Shown: positions 1 through 9,880 of the stretch, piece after piece
Position numbering within the stretch: position 1 is the stretch's first letter
How the letters are laid out: the number at the start of each line of letters is the position of its first letter
Source: Bacillus sp. FJAT-49711
Lineage (GTDB): Bacteria > Bacillota > Bacilli > Bacillales > Bacillaceae_C
NCBI RefSeq assembly: GCF_018343715.1
Contig: NZ_JAGYPL010000001.1
Location: 434,001 to 498,000 of the forward strand
DNA: 64,000 nt
Direction: 5' to 3'
Translations under genes and position numbers: made by a program
The notes under the pieces: model-generated
What the model saw: only the letters and a program-made list of their open reading frames with translations
Database searches by the model: none
What the model was told of the DNA's origin: nothing

Positions 1-105
1 GAATTAAAGGATGCCATATCACTATACTATGATGAATATTCTGGATTACAATTAAAGTCAAAACGTTTTCTTGATCAGCTAGATAAGTTAAAAGGACAGA
101 TATAA
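1..105 (+). CDS. recO: RecO DNA repair protein, C-terminal end only
   Basis: The window opens inside a reading frame that encodes 34 residues and stops with TAA at 103-105. The segment around YYDEYSGL and KSKRFLDQL resembles the C-terminal tail of Bacillus RecO, the RecFOR-pathway protein that helps load RecA on SSB-coated single-stranded DNA. RecO lies directly upstream of glyQS in Bacillus, which supports the call. Only the last 34 codons are present, so no domain can be checked. Confidence 0.75.
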   Translation, partial: ELKDAISLYYDEYSGLQLKSKRFLDQLDKLKGQI

Positions 106-336
106 AAGGAAAGTGGCAGCACCAGCTCCTTTTACATCGCACCGCCGCATCATGTAAATCCTGGGAAGCATTTTCTAAGTTGAAAAAGTTTATGTGAACT
201 TTTTAAGCTATTTTAGCACTTGCTGTTCTGACGCCTGAATCTAACAAGCGAGCAAAAGACTGCGTAACTGGCACGAAGCTTTTTGGAAATTGCACAGAGA
301 ACATACTATACTTTTCTTCATTTTGAGAAAAGATAT
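106..336. other. Gene-free spacer between recO and the glyQS promoter
   Basis: No reading frame with a plausible start and ribosome binding site is seen. The stretch holds patches that are more G+C-rich than the surroundings (for example near 117-160) and look like a worn intergenic repeat, but no clean terminator hairpin with a T-run follows recO. Confidence 0.4.
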
Positions 337-344
337 TTGACAAT

Positions 345-376
345 TTGACCATTATCAGCTATTTTTTGTATATGAT
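345..376 (+). promoter_or_regulatory. Possible sigma-A promoter of glyQS
   Basis: TTGACC at 345-350 is followed after 18 bases by TATATG at 369-374, overlapping TATGAT at 371-376. It sits just ahead of the T-box leader that starts near 385, so the position is right. A second TTGACA at 337-342 is too far from the -10 to pair with it. Confidence 0.45.
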
Positions 377-384
377 AAATGAAT

Positions 385-592
385 AAGTCGTTGCAAAGAA
401 AGAAAGAAGTAGCTAATGGTAATCCTTAAATTAGCGAATCCGGGATAGTGGAAGCCGGGTTATGGTCATTAGTGAAGGCACTCTGGAGCAACTTTATTGA
501 AAGATGGCCGTTTTTGCGGCAAATAGGGTGGAACCGCGGGATAACTCTCGTCCCTATGCTTTATGACAAGCATAGAGACGAGAGTTTTTTAT
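385..592 (+). promoter_or_regulatory. Glycine T-box leader of glyQS
   Basis: This is a tRNA-sensing transcription attenuator. The AG-rich loop-E region is at about 399-411 and the specifier GGC (glycine) at 477-479. The T-box sequence AGGGTGGAACCGCG is at 525-538, and a long terminator helix with arms at about 543-560 and 568-585 ends in a T-run. The T-box sequence competes with the terminator arm, so uncharged tRNA-Gly would favour read-through into glyQ. The compact layout, with a short stem I region, matches the known glyQS-type T-boxes. The specifier assignment is by comparison with the B. subtilis glyQS leader. Confidence 0.95.
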
Positions 593-805
593 TATAGCTA
601 TTTTTTAAAGTTGATTGTTTTGGTAAATGCTCAAGAGCTGGCTTTACACCTAGTAAGAAAGTTTAGATGTTAATAGCCGGTAGCTCCATTCCCATATTAA
701 TATCAGTTTTGAGGATAAAATCTAATATCCATAATTAGATTTATATCAAAAAGCAATAATGTTTGGAAAAAGAACCTTTATTTTTGGTCAGAAAGGAAGA
801 GAGAT

Positions 806-1702
806 ATGAATATACAGGAAATGATTTTAGCTTTACAAAAGCACTGGTCTGATTACGGGTGTATATTAATGCAAGCATATGATGTTGAAAAGGGAGCAGG
901 TACAATGAGCCCATATACTTTTTTGCGAGCAATTGGGCCTGAACCATGGAATGTTGCCTACGTCGAACCATCTAGACGACCTGCGGATGGGCGTTATGGT
1001 GAAAATCCAAATCGCTTATATCAACACCACCAATTTCAAGTGATCATGAAGCCTTCTCCAGACAATATTCAAGAAATGTATTTAGATTCATTAAAAGCTC
1101 TAGGTATTAATCCTTTAGAGCATGATATTCGTTTTGTTGAAGATAATTGGGAAAATCCATCGCTAGGTTGTGCTGGCCTTGGTTGGGAAGTCTGGCTGGA
1201 CGGTATGGAAGTAACACAATTTACTTACTTCCAACAAGTTGGCGGTCTAGAGTGTAAACCCGTATCCGTTGAATTGACTTATGGAATTGAAAGACTCGCT
1301 TCTTATATACAGGAAAAAGAAAACGTGTTTGATTTGGAATGGACAAATGGATTTACAGTAAGGGATATATTTTATCAGCCCGAATATGAACATTCCAAGT
1401 ATGCATTCGAATCTTCCAATCAAGATATGTTATTTAATCTGTTTTATACGTATGAAACAGAAGCGAAGAAGCAAATGGAATTAGGTCTTGTGCACCCTGC
1501 CTATGATTATATTTTGAAATGTTCCCACGTATTTAATCTTTTGGATGCTAAAGGGGCAATATCGGTTACTGAGCGAACAGCCTATATTGGCAGGATGAGG
1601 AGCATGGCTCGGCAGGTAGCTAAAACATTTTACGAGGAACGAGAAAAGCTTGGATTCCCTATATTAAATCATTTAAAAGAGGAGGCCGCAGGGAATGAGT
1701 AA
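806..1702 (+). CDS. glyQ: Glycyl-tRNA synthetase alpha subunit
   Basis: The protein is 298 aa, the usual size for the catalytic alpha chain of the bacterial alpha2-beta2 glycyl-tRNA synthetase. It activates glycine with ATP and charges tRNA-Gly in the cytoplasm together with GlyS. Family hallmarks include the N-terminal Y-x-Q-x-D-x-E style region ([13 protein letters not shown] near residues 24-36) and the [17 protein letters not shown] segment near residues 54-70. The start ATG follows a GGAAGAGAG ribosome binding site. Expression is controlled by the glycine T-box leader just upstream. glyS overlaps its last 8 bases. Confidence 0.98.
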   Translation: MNIQEMILALQKHWSDYGCILMQAYDVEKGAGTMSPYTFLRAIGPEPWNVAYVEPSRRPADGRYGENPNRLYQHHQFQVIMKPSPDNIQEMYLDSLKALGINPLEHDIRFVEDNWENPSLGCAGLGWEVWLDGMEVTQFTYFQQVGGLECKPVSVELTYGIERLASYIQEKENVFDLEWTNGFTVRDIFYQPEYEHSKYAFESSNQDMLFNLFYTYETEAKKQMELGLVHPAYDYILKCSHVFNLLDAKGAISVTERTAYIGRMRSMARQVAKTFYEEREKLGFPILNHLKEEAAGNE

Positions 1703-3752
1703 GCGAGATTTATTATTAGAGATCGGCATTGAAGAAATGCCAGCGCGATTTATAAATAAGGCAATTCGTGAATTGGGACAAAAAATAGAAGAGTGGTTTC
1801 AGGAAAATAAAATATCTTTTCAAGAAGTCAACCTGTTTTCGACCCCAAGAAGATTGGCCGTATTAGTGAAAGAAGTAGCGGAATCTCAAAATGATACGGA
1901 AGAAGAGCTAAAAGGTCCGGCTAAGAAAATTCTTTTTGATGGCGAAGGTAATTGGTCAAAAGCCGCTATCGGATTTGCGAAATCAAATGGATTATCTGTA
2001 GATGATCTTTACTTTAAAGACATTAAAGGTGTCGAATATGCCCACGCGAATAAATTTATTAAAGGTGTAGAAACAAGTAAGCTGCTGCCTCAGCTTAGCA
2101 ACTTAATTACTTCCTTGCATTTTCCAAATAGTATGCGCTGGGGCAGCCAAAACGTACGGTTTATTCGTCCAATTAGATGGCTTATTGCATTATTTGGAAA
2201 TGAAACGATTCCAATTGAAATCGCATGTGTAAAATCAGGCAATATTACCCAAGGACATCGGTTTTTAGGCGAAGTAATTCCAATTCTTGCTCCAGTTGAT
2301 TATGAAAGAGTGCTGCTAGGTCAATACGTGCTTGTCAATTATGAAGAAAGAAAAGCAGCAATCGTAGAGCAGATTAGAAGACTAGAGGAAGAGCAAAATT
2401 GGGATGTCCCTATTGAAAATGATCTTTTAGAAGAAGTAACGAATCTAGTTGAATACCCAACTGTCTTTTTTGGAGCATTTAATAAAAACTTTTTAAATCT
2501 TCCAGAAGAAGTGTTAATTACTTCTATGAAATCCCATCAACGCTATTTTCCGGTGAAAAATAAAAACGGTGAATTGCTTCCCTATTTTGTCGCAGTAAGA
2601 AATGGGGATCATCGTCATATTGAAACAGTTGCTAAGGGAAATGAAAAAGTTTTAAGGGCAAGATTGTCTGATGCTGATTTCTTTTACAAAGAAGATCAAA
2701 AAATTCCAATCAATCAAAGCTTAACAAAACTAGAGTCAATTATATACCATGAGAAAATTGGTACATTAGCTGAAAAAGTAAATAGAATTCGAAAAATTAC
2801 AGAAGAAATTGGCAAAATGTTATCTTTAACCAATCAGGAATTGAAAGTAGCTGATCGTGCAGCAGAGATTTGTAAATTTGACCTCGTTAGTAATATGGTT
2901 AATGAATTTCCTGAATTACAGGGAGTAATGGGAGAGAAATATGCTCATCTGCAAGGAGAGCTCCCAGGTGTAGCTAAAGCCATATACGAGCATTATAAGC
3001 CAAAACATGCTGAAGATAGCATTCCTTCAACAACGATCGGCTCGATGGTGAGCATGGCTGATAAGTTGGATTCAATCATCTCATCATTTGCTATTGGATT
3101 AATTCCAACCGGCTCCCAAGACCCTTATGCATTGAGAAGGCAAGCAGCAGGGGTAATTCAAATTTTATTTGAAAAAGAATGGAGCATATCTTTAAGCGGA
3201 TTATTGAAAAAGGTAATTGTGATAGAAAAAGGCAATGATAATGATGAGCTTTATAAGCAATTACAAGTCTTTTTCAAGCTTAGAATTCAACACTTACTCG
3301 AGGAAAAAGGTATTCGCTATGATCTAATTGAGGCGGTACTAGCAGGCGACTTTAATAGTGTGAAGGACATTGTTGATCGCGCTGATACATTACAGGACAA
3401 AAAAGAACAAACTTCTTTTAAAGGAACCATTGAGTCACTTTCCCGTGTATTAAATATCGCTGGAAAAGCGCAGCCCGGTGTCGAAATTAATCCAGCGTTA
3501 TTTGAAAATGAATATGAAGAAAAATTATATGGACAGTGGAAAGAACTAGAAACCATTTTTGAATCAAAAGTAACGAGCAATGATCTTTTTGAAGCAATAT
3601 CTTCTCTTGAATCAGTAATCTCTGCATATTTTGACCATACAATGGTGATGGCTGACCAAGATGAAATAAAACAAAATCGACTTGCACAAATGTTAAAATT
3701 AGCTGAGCTTATTGGGAAATATGCATCCGTGAATGTGATTGTTGTAAAATAA
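1695..3752 (+). CDS. glyS: Glycyl-tRNA synthetase beta subunit
   Basis: The 685-aa beta subunit binds tRNA-Gly and is needed with GlyQ for aminoacylation. The N-terminus [13 protein letters not shown] and the [11 protein letters not shown] segment near residue 50 are typical, as are DADFFYKED near residue 330 and [13 protein letters not shown] near residue 475. The ATG overlaps the end of glyQ by 8 bases and follows GAGGCCGCAGGG, so the two chains are probably translationally coupled. Length is normal for the family. Confidence 0.98.
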   Translation: MSKRDLLLEIGIEEMPARFINKAIRELGQKIEEWFQENKISFQEVNLFSTPRRLAVLVKEVAESQNDTEEELKGPAKKILFDGEGNWSKAAIGFAKSNGLSVDDLYFKDIKGVEYAHANKFIKGVETSKLLPQLSNLITSLHFPNSMRWGSQNVRFIRPIRWLIALFGNETIPIEIACVKSGNITQGHRFLGEVIPILAPVDYERVLLGQYVLVNYEERKAAIVEQIRRLEEEQNWDVPIENDLLEEVTNLVEYPTVFFGAFNKNFLNLPEEVLITSMKSHQRYFPVKNKNGELLPYFVAVRNGDHRHIETVAKGNEKVLRARLSDADFFYKEDQKIPINQSLTKLESIIYHEKIGTLAEKVNRIRKITEEIGKMLSLTNQELKVADRAAEICKFDLVSNMVNEFPELQGVMGEKYAHLQGELPGVAKAIYEHYKPKHAEDSIPSTTIGSMVSMADKLDSIISSFAIGLIPTGSQDPYALRRQAAGVIQILFEKEWSISLSGLLKKVIVIEKGNDNDELYKQLQVFFKLRIQHLLEEKGIRYDLIEAVLAGDFNSVKDIVDRADTLQDKKEQTSFKGTIESLSRVLNIAGKAQPGVEINPALFENEYEEKLYGQWKELETIFESKVTSNDLFEAISSLESVISAYFDHTMVMADQDEIKQNRLAQMLKLAELIGKYASVNVIVVK

Positions 3753-3761
3753 TTTTAAGAG

Positions 3762-3786
3762 GACTTGTACTTATAAAGTGCAAGTC
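3762..3786 (+). other. Hairpin between glyS and ccpN
   Basis: Arms at 3762-3772 and 3776-3786 pair over 11 positions with one G-T wobble and a 3-base loop. There is no T-run after it, so it is not a standard terminator. It ends 16 bases before the likely ccpN start and could slow or shape ccpN expression, which is inference. Confidence 0.5.
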
Positions 3787-3802
3787 TGGTTACATATTGG
3801 TG

Positions 3803-4438
3803 GTGAGTACAATCGAATTAAGTAATAGACAAGAGAAAATATTGCAAATCGTCAAAGGTTTCGGACCTATTACTGGAGAAAGTATTGCGGAAAAGCTTTG
3901 TTTGACCCGAGCTACACTAAGACCGGATTTGGCGATTTTAACTATGACTGGTTTCCTAAATGCCAAACCAAGGGTTGGGTATTTTTACACAGGAAAAACA
4001 AGTAATCATTTAATAGCCGAAAAACTGAAAAATATGCAAATAGATGGTTTTGAATCAACTCCAGTAGTCATTAATGAAAATATGTCAGTTTATGATGCGA
4101 TCGTCACTGTTTTTTCGGAAGACGTTGGAACACTCTTTGTTACTGATGCCAACGATCATCTTGTAGGGGTATTGTCGAGAAAAGATTTATTGAGGGCTAG
4201 TATAGGTCAACAGAAACTGACCACACTTCCTGTTAATATTATTATGACGCGCATGCCCAATATAACGACGTGTCAAAAAAATGATTTACTTGTTGATGTA
4301 GCAAAAAAATTAATAAATTCGCAAATCGACGCTATCCCAGTCGTGAATAAAACAACAAACGGATACGAAGTGATCGGGAGATTTACGAAGACAAATATAA
4401 CTAGAGTTCTTGTAGAACTTGCAGAGAAAGATCTATAA
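3803..4438 (+). CDS. ccpN: CcpN-type transcriptional repressor (HTH plus CBS domains)
   Basis: The protein has about 211 aa. An N-terminal helix-turn-helix (residues about 5-60, [17 protein letters not shown]) is followed by a pair of CBS domains (about 80-135 and 145-205), the architecture of CcpN. In B. subtilis CcpN represses gapB and pckA when glycolytic carbon is present, and its partner gene yqfL follows directly, as here. The start is uncertain: TTG 3797, GTG 3800 and GTG 3803 are in frame but none has a good ribosome binding site. GTG 3803 gives an N-terminus like the B. subtilis protein (M-STIEL). Confidence 0.9.
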   Translation: MSTIELSNRQEKILQIVKGFGPITGESIAEKLCLTRATLRPDLAILTMTGFLNAKPRVGYFYTGKTSNHLIAEKLKNMQIDGFESTPVVINENMSVYDAIVTVFSEDVGTLFVTDANDHLVGVLSRKDLLRASIGQQKLTTLPVNIIMTRMPNITTCQKNDLLVDVAKKLINSQIDAIPVVNKTTNGYEVIGRFTKTNITRVLVELAEKDL

Positions 4439-4458
4439 CTTTCAGAAAGGATATAGTG

Positions 4459-5265
4459 ATGGCAGAACCTATTATTTATGTTGTATCTGATTCCGTTGGG
4501 GAGACAGCCGAACTTGTAACGAAAGCAGCCATTAGTCAATTTAATGGTTCGAATGCCATTATTAAACGCATTCCATACGTGGAGGAGCGGAAGCATATTG
4601 ATGAAGTGATTTCGTCGGCTAAGCAAGACAATGGCATGATTGTCTATACACTAGTAAAACCGGAAATTAGAGGATATATGAAAACAATGACGGAGTTGCA
4701 AAACGTAAATGGGATTGATATAATGGGCCCTCTTATGGATATGTTTGAAAAGACTTTTGAAAATGCTCCTCTCAATAAACCTGGACTAGTGAGAAAATTA
4801 GATGAAGATTATTTTAAGCGGGTTGAAGCAATAGAATTTGCTGTGAAATATGATGATGGAAGAGACCCGAGAGGCCTATTGAGAGCGGATATTATTTTGG
4901 TCGGAGTTTCTCGAACTTCTAAGACTCCTCTATCTCAATATCTCGCCTTAAAAAGCTATAAGGTTGCGAATGTACCAGTAGTTCCAGAAATCGATCCACC
5001 TGAAGAATTATTTATGGTAGATCCTAAGCGATGTATTGGACTAAAAATCAGCCCAGAAAAATTAAACCATATTAGAAGAGAAAGATTAATTTCCCTTGGA
5101 TTAGATGACACTGCCAGCTATGCCAATATTGAAAGAATTAAACGTGAAATTGAATATTTTGATACAATTTCCAATCGATTAAATTGTACTGTCATTGATG
5201 TAACGAATAAAGCAGTTGAGGAAACGGCAAATATTATAATTAATTACATGCAAATGAAAAAATAA
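4459..5265 (+). CDS. yqfL: YqfL, pyruvate phosphate dikinase regulatory protein family
   Basis: The 268-aa protein belongs to the DUF299 family of bifunctional Ser/Thr kinase/phosphorylases. The family P-loop-like motif G-V-S-R-T-S-K-T is present near residues 151-158, and the N-terminus [13 protein letters not shown] is characteristic. Members regulate PPDK or PEP synthase; in B. subtilis YqfL counteracts CcpN repression of gluconeogenic genes. The gene lies 20 bases after ccpN. ATG 4459 is preferred to GTG 4456 because it is 8 bases from AAAGG. Confidence 0.93.
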   Translation: MAEPIIYVVSDSVGETAELVTKAAISQFNGSNAIIKRIPYVEERKHIDEVISSAKQDNGMIVYTLVKPEIRGYMKTMTELQNVNGIDIMGPLMDMFEKTFENAPLNKPGLVRKLDEDYFKRVEAIEFAVKYDDGRDPRGLLRADIILVGVSRTSKTPLSQYLALKSYKVANVPVVPEIDPPEELFMVDPKRCIGLKISPEKLNHIRRERLISLGLDDTASYANIERIKREIEYFDTISNRLNCTVIDVTNKAVEETANIIINYMQMKK

Positions 5266-5268
5266 GGG

Positions 5269-5289
5269 CACAACTTTTGTTGTGTTTTT
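5269..5289 (+). terminator. Terminator after yqfL
   Basis: CACAAC (5269-5274), loop TTTT and GTTGTG (5279-5284) are followed by TTTTT. The hairpin is short but well placed 4 bases after the yqfL stop. Confidence 0.75.
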
Positions 5290-5324
5290 CCTATTTAATA
5301 ATGGCAAAAAGCTAAAATATAAGA

Positions 5325-5330
5325 TATAAT
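5325..5330 (+). promoter_or_regulatory. Possible -10 box for yqxD-dnaG-sigA
   Basis: A perfect TATAAT lies 157 bases ahead of yqxD. The sequence 17 bases upstream of it (TGGCAA, 5302-5307) is a poor -35 match, so this is only a candidate. Confidence 0.35.
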
Positions 5331-5435
5331 AAAAAATTGTGTGTGAAAAGATAAAAAAAGGTTTAGACTTGGTGTTTCAGGAATAAACTAATTATTGTGT
5401 TCATCATATAAAATTATAACGAGAAAAAACGACAT

Positions 5436-5470
5436 GATTCCTTAAAGACTTTTCAAAGAAAGAAGGAATC
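5436..5470 (+). other. Hairpin just ahead of the yqxD ribosome binding site
   Basis: GATTCCTT at 5436-5443 pairs with AAGGAATC at 5463-5470. The right arm ends 2 bases before AGGAG at 5473-5477. There is no T-run. It may influence translation of yqxD, which itself seems to use an unusual start codon. Confidence 0.45.
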
Positions 5471-5486
5471 ACAGGAGTGATGTAGA

Positions 5487-5960
5487 ATTATTAATAATAA
5501 CCGCATAACTTCCGTTATATACGTAGATGCGGATGCCTGCCCTGTTAAATCGGATATTGGATCAATTGCGAAAGAATTCATGATTCACGTGCGTTACATC
5601 GCTTCTTATGACCATATACGAAAAAGGGAGGAGGAAAGCGGTGAATGGATTTTTGTAGATGCCGGAAAGGATTCTGCAGATCTGCATATCCTAAATAAAA
5701 TTAAAAAGGGCGATATACTAATAACACAAGATATCGGTCTTGCTAGTCTCGCCTTAGCAAAAGGCGTTTATGCACTTTCCGCTAGGGGAACGGAATATAA
5801 GGAAGAATCCATTCAGACTGCATTAGATTTTCGTTATCTTGCTGCCAAGGAAAGGGAACGCGGGATATATGGTAAAGGACCAAAACCATTTACTATGCAT
5901 GACCGCCAAAACTTTCAAAAATGTTTACGGAAATTATTGTCGAAAATTGAAGGAGTTTAA
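5487..5960 (+). CDS. yqxD: YqxD/YaiI family protein (UPF0178), probable ATT start
   Basis: The frame carries the family signature VDADACPVK 11 residues after the proposed start, then the TQDIGLASLAL and ARGTEY segments typical of YqxD. The function of the family is not established; a PIN-like nuclease fold has been suggested. The first ATG in frame (5580) lies after the conserved motif and would remove it. The frame is closed by TGA at 5478-5480, and between that stop and the motif there is no ATG, GTG or TTG. An AGGAG at 5473-5477 is 9 bases from ATT 5487 (12 from ATT 5490), so an ATT start giving 157 aa is the best reading. The gene heads the dnaG-sigA operon as in other Bacillus. Confidence 0.85.
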   Translation: MINNNRITSVIYVDADACPVKSDIGSIAKEFMIHVRYIASYDHIRKREEESGEWIFVDAGKDSADLHILNKIKKGDILITQDIGLASLALAKGVYALSARGTEYKEESIQTALDFRYLAAKERERGIYGKGPKPFTMHDRQNFQKCLRKLLSKIEGV

Positions 5961-6013
5961 GAATTGATGTCGAATAAGATATAAGTTAGATTATAAAATT
6001 GGGGATGTTTTTT

Positions 6014-7822
6014 TTGGCAATAAGAATTCCTGAAGAGAAAATCAATGAAATCAAGCAATCAATTGATATCGTTGATGTCATTAGTGACTATGTCCAATTA
6101 AAAAAACAAGGACGAAATTACTTTGGTTTATGCCCTTTTCATGGGGAGAACACACCATCGTTTTCTGTATCTGCTGAAAAACAAATCTTTCACTGTTTCG
6201 GATGTGGTGCAGGAGGAAACGTTTTTACCTTTATGACGGAAATTGAAGGAGTTTCTTTTCAGGAAGCAGCTGAGAAAATAGCAAAAAGAGGTAATATTGC
6301 ACTTGATATCGAAATTACTAATGACAATGAACTTCAGCTTCCAAAAGAACACTCCTTAATAATAGAAGCCCATGAAATCCTTGCAAAGTTTTATCACCAT
6401 TTGCTTTTGAATACGAATGAAGGGGCGAAAGCTCTAGATTATTTATTAAAAAGAGGTTTTACAACTGAGAGCATTCAAAGGTTTAAAGTAGGGTATTCAT
6501 TACCAGAATGGGATGTGGCCATTAAGTTTTTAGAAAGCCGCGGCTTCACTCGTGATTTAATGGAAAAGGCTGGATTGTTAAGTGTACGTGAAAAAGACGG
6601 CTCTTACTTTGACCGTTTTCGCGATAGGCTAATGTTTCCACTTCATGATTCAAAAGGCAGAATCGTAGCTTTTTCTGCTCGTTCCTTGACGGAAGAGAAT
6701 CAACCTAAGTATTTAAATACTCCTGAAACAATACTTTTTAATAAAAGCTCCCTATTATATAACTACTACGATGCTAGAAGTCATATTCGAAAACAAGGGA
6801 GTGTCGTATTATTTGAAGGATTTGCTGACGTGATTTCAGCTAATTCTGCTAATGTGAAAAATAGTGTTGCAGTCATGGGTACTGCTCTAACTGAAAAACA
6901 TGTCCAGTTATTAAATAGGTTAACCAATTCAGTCACACTTTGTTTCGATTCAGATTCCGCAGGTATCGAAGCAGCATACCGATCTGGTTTAATGCTAGAA
7001 AGCCATAGACTCGATATAAGCGTCGCTATAATGCCTGACGAGCTTGATCCCGATGACTACATCCGTAAATACGGACCGGAGAAATTCCGTGAACATGTAA
7101 TAGGGAATGCTCAAACATGGATGGCATTTAAACTTCTTTACTTGCGAAAAGGGAAAAACCTTCAAAATGAAGGAGAAAAGCTCTCGTTTATCGAAAGAGC
7201 ATTAAAAGAAATAAGTAAGCTTTCAAATGCGGTAGAACGTGACTTATATTTACGGCAGCTATCAGAAGAATTTTCTTTGTCACTTGAAGCCCTCGTTGAG
7301 CAGCACTCACAATTTGAAACAACTAGTGTAAAGAGACAACAGATAAAAACCGATCAAAGAAACATTCCTCAATCATCACCAAAGAAGACCCAAAATCTTT
7401 TACCAGCTCCTGTGGCGGCAGAGAGACAATTAATAGCCAGAATGCTTCGTGACGAGGATCTTGCATATCGAATAATCGAGATGCTAGGTGATACCACCTT
7501 CCATATAGATGAGCATCAAGCAATATTAACGTATTTATTTGGGTATTATGAAGAAGGTAATAAACCTGATCCTAGCTTGTTTTTAAATTATTTGCCTGAT
7601 AAAAAACTTCGGGCTGTTGTTTCTGAAATTGAAATGTTGGCAATGAACCATGAATATAGTGAAAAAGAAGTAAGAGATTACGTTAGTCATGTGTTGAAAC
7701 AGCCTAAGTTGTTAATGATAAAGGAAAAGCAAGCTGAACAAAAAGCAGCAGAACGAAAAAATGATTTCGCAAAAGCATTTGAAATTGCTAAAGAAATAAT
7801 TGAACTGCGCAGATCCCTGTAA
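6014..7822 (+). CDS. dnaG: DNA primase
   Basis: DnaG makes the RNA primers for Okazaki fragments together with the DnaB-type helicase. The protein is 602 aa from the TTG at 6014, which gives the usual N-terminus M-x-x-RIP and follows GGGGATG. The CHC2-type zinc finger is visible as C40, H43, C61 and C64. The TOPRIM centre shows as FEGFADVISA (near residue 276) and CFDSDSAG (near 313). The C-terminal helicase-binding domain follows from about residue 450. It lies between yqxD and sigA in the classic macromolecular synthesis operon. Confidence 0.97.
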   Translation: MAIRIPEEKINEIKQSIDIVDVISDYVQLKKQGRNYFGLCPFHGENTPSFSVSAEKQIFHCFGCGAGGNVFTFMTEIEGVSFQEAAEKIAKRGNIALDIEITNDNELQLPKEHSLIIEAHEILAKFYHHLLLNTNEGAKALDYLLKRGFTTESIQRFKVGYSLPEWDVAIKFLESRGFTRDLMEKAGLLSVREKDGSYFDRFRDRLMFPLHDSKGRIVAFSARSLTEENQPKYLNTPETILFNKSSLLYNYYDARSHIRKQGSVVLFEGFADVISANSANVKNSVAVMGTALTEKHVQLLNRLTNSVTLCFDSDSAGIEAAYRSGLMLESHRLDISVAIMPDELDPDDYIRKYGPEKFREHVIGNAQTWMAFKLLYLRKGKNLQNEGEKLSFIERALKEISKLSNAVERDLYLRQLSEEFSLSLEALVEQHSQFETTSVKRQQIKTDQRNIPQSSPKKTQNLLPAPVAAERQLIARMLRDEDLAYRIIEMLGDTTFHIDEHQAILTYLFGYYEEGNKPDPSLFLNYLPDKKLRAVVSEIEMLAMNHEYSEKEVRDYVSHVLKQPKLLMIKEKQAEQKAAERKNDFAKAFEIAKEIIELRRSL

Positions 7823-7881
7823 TAAAAAATATTTACTAAAAGGTCAATGTATGTGTGCAAATGTCGGAAGGAGGAGGACGC

Positions 7882-9015
7882 ATGGCTGAAAAATCAGCAC
7901 GGTCCAATGATACAGAACTTGAAATTACCCTAGATCAGTCAAAAGATCAATTAATTGAACAAGGAAAAAAACGCGGTACTTTAACATATGAGAGAATTGC
8001 AGAAAAGTTATCCCATTTTGACTTGGATTCCCATCAAATGGATGAGTTTTATGAGCAATTAACTGATCAGGGCATCGAACTACTTGAAGAAGCTGATGAA
8101 GATGGGGATGATCCAATTCCAAATCCATCTCAAAAAGAGAATGAAGAAGAATTCGATTTAAATGATTTAAGCGTACCTCCAGGTGTAAAAATTAATGATC
8201 CTGTCCGTATGTATTTAAAAGAGATTGGGCGAGTGGATCTCTTATCGGCTGAAGAAGAAATTGAACTGGCAAAGCGGATTGAAAAAGGTGACGAAGAAGC
8301 CAAAAAACGGCTTGCAGAGGCGAATTTAAGGCTTGTAGTCAGCATCGCGAAACGCTATGTTGGTCGTGGGATGCTATTTTTAGATCTAATTCAAGAAGGT
8401 AATATGGGTTTAATTAAAGCAGTTGAAAAATTTGATTATGATAAAGGTTTTAAATTTAGCACATATGCAACTTGGTGGATTCGTCAGGCTATTACTCGAG
8501 CAATTGCAGATCAAGCCCGCACGATTAGGATTCCGGTTCATATGGTTGAGACGATTAATAAATTAATTAGAGTTCAACGTCAATTGCTTCAAGATTTAGG
8601 TCGTGAACCATCTCCTGAGGAAATTGCGGAAGAAATGGATTTAACCCCAGAAAAAGTCCGCGAAATATTAAAAATCGCGCAAGAACCTGTATCATTAGAA
8701 ACACCGATTGGTGAAGAAGATGATTCCCATTTAGGCGATTTCATAGAGGATCAGGAAGCCACTTCACCGTCCGAGCATGCGGCATATGAGTTACTAAAAG
8801 AACAACTTGAAGATGTACTTGATACGTTAACGGACAGAGAAGAAAATGTACTCCGTCTTCGCTTTGGACTGGATGATGGACGTACTCGCACTCTTGAAGA
8901 GGTTGGTAAAGTATTCGGTGTTACAAGAGAAAGAATTAGACAGATAGAAGCAAAAGCTTTAAGAAAGCTTCGACATCCAAGTAGAAGTAAGCGACTAAAA
9001 GACTTTTTAGAATAA
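7882..9015 (+). CDS. sigA: Primary sigma factor SigA (RpoD)
   Basis: The 377-aa protein is the vegetative sigma-70 factor that directs RNA polymerase to housekeeping promoters. Region 1.2 ([11 protein letters not shown]), region 2 ([26 protein letters not shown], then [15 protein letters not shown]) and region 4.2 ([16 protein letters not shown]) are all intact. ATG 7882 is chosen because it follows a strong GGAAGGAGGAGG site; an earlier in-frame start at 7855 would put that site inside the gene. It is the last gene of the yqxD-dnaG-sigA operon. Confidence 0.98.
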   Translation: MAEKSARSNDTELEITLDQSKDQLIEQGKKRGTLTYERIAEKLSHFDLDSHQMDEFYEQLTDQGIELLEEADEDGDDPIPNPSQKENEEEFDLNDLSVPPGVKINDPVRMYLKEIGRVDLLSAEEEIELAKRIEKGDEEAKKRLAEANLRLVVSIAKRYVGRGMLFLDLIQEGNMGLIKAVEKFDYDKGFKFSTYATWWIRQAITRAIADQARTIRIPVHMVETINKLIRVQRQLLQDLGREPSPEEIAEEMDLTPEKVREILKIAQEPVSLETPIGEEDDSHLGDFIEDQEATSPSEHAAYELLKEQLEDVLDTLTDREENVLRLRFGLDDGRTRTLEEVGKVFGVTRERIRQIEAKALRKLRHPSRSKRLKDFLE

Positions 9016-9050
9016 TGACTTAACAACTTCAAAAATGTAGAAAGCATACG

Positions 9051-9082
9051 GTTTACTTCTGTTTTTGGAAGTAAACTTTTTT
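9051..9082 (+). terminator. Terminator of the sigA operon
   Basis: GTTTACTTC (9051-9059) and GAAGTAAAC (9068-9076) form a 9-bp stem with an 8-base loop, followed by six T. It lies 36 bases after the sigA stop. Confidence 0.9.
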
Positions 9083-9124
9083 CTTATTTTTTTCATCTCC
9101 AAAAACATAGAAAGTGTGTTGCCT

Positions 9125-9661
9125 ATGAATACCGAAAGAAAAAAAATTATTTTAAATGAAATTTCTTTTTGGAAACAAAACAAAATGCTGCCTGAACATT
9201 ATTGTAATTATTTAATCGCTCTTTACACAGAAGGTGAAGAACAATTACAAGCAAAAGTAGAGAAAAGAAAGTTTTTTTTTAGTATGGATATCTTTTTCAG
9301 CCTGCTTTTTTTATCAATCATTGGAACAATGATTGTAATTACATATATTACAGATGTTTCGTTCGGAATGCAAACGCTTTTTTTGGCATTGTTTGTATTC
9401 ATATTAGTTGTATCCTTTTTTATTTTTCGAAAAAAGAGGAGAAATGGTCTACTTATTTTTATTACAGGAGCATTTTTATTGCTACTTTTTACGATTCAAA
9501 TCAATAACGCCTTTTTTTCTTCAAGCAAAAAAAGTTTATATATTATGCTCTTAGCAAATTGCCTTATTTGGCTTTTTGGGGGAATTTGGCGAAAACAGCT
9601 TTTTTTTATTATTGCCGGTACAATTGCCACAGGCACTTTAGTAATATTTATGTATATATAG
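9125..9661 (+). CDS. Hypothetical membrane protein
   Basis: I do not recognise this protein. From ATG 9125 it has about 178 aa. A polar N-terminal third (residues 1-50, rich in K, E and Q) is followed by four or five hydrophobic segments from about residue 53 to the end, separated by short basic loops such as FRKKRRN. No clear ribosome binding site is seen; TTG 9119 and GTG 9116 are alternative starts. An earlier frame start at 9065 lies inside the sigA terminator and is rejected. It stands alone between sigA and the acyl-CoA dehydrogenase gene. Confidence 0.65.
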   Translation: MNTERKKIILNEISFWKQNKMLPEHYCNYLIALYTEGEEQLQAKVEKRKFFFSMDIFFSLLFLSIIGTMIVITYITDVSFGMQTLFLALFVFILVVSFFIFRKKRRNGLLIFITGAFLLLLFTIQINNAFFSSSKKSLYIMLLANCLIWLFGGIWRKQLFFIIAGTIATGTLVIFMYI

Positions 9662-9726
9662 AGAATCGTTCTTATTTTTAATTGCTAAGAATATGTTAAG
9701 GTTAGAAACCTTGCCTAACAGTTTCC

Positions 9727-9866
9727 AGTCTAGCTCCAGGGCTTAACGCCAGCCAACGTTCTGACCTTTCCTTGTGTATAATAAGTCAACAATGGCTTTG
9801 CCTCGCCGTGTTTTCTCTATCGCAAGTTTTTTCGTAGATGGATAGGCGCTTACGCTTTGCAAATGG
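9727..9866. repeat. Degenerate Bacillus intergenic repeat
   Basis: The stretch begins with GTTTCCAGTCTAGCTCCAGG and ends with GATAGGCGCTTACGCTTT, the two end motifs of a short G+C-richer repeat that is common between genes in many Bacillus genomes. The middle part is worn. It fills the space ahead of the acyl-CoA dehydrogenase gene. Identification is from memory of the end motifs. Confidence 0.55.
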
Positions 9867-9880
9867 AGGTGTCTTAGCAT

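Noticed and set aside
5266-5486. Small RNA or leader peptide between yqfL and yqxD
   Set aside because: Only a terminator, a lone TATAAT and a short hairpin are present; none is enough to call an RNA gene.
9065-9124. Longer N-terminus for the membrane protein after sigA
   Set aside because: The upstream start lies inside the sigA terminator hairpin and lacks a ribosome binding site.
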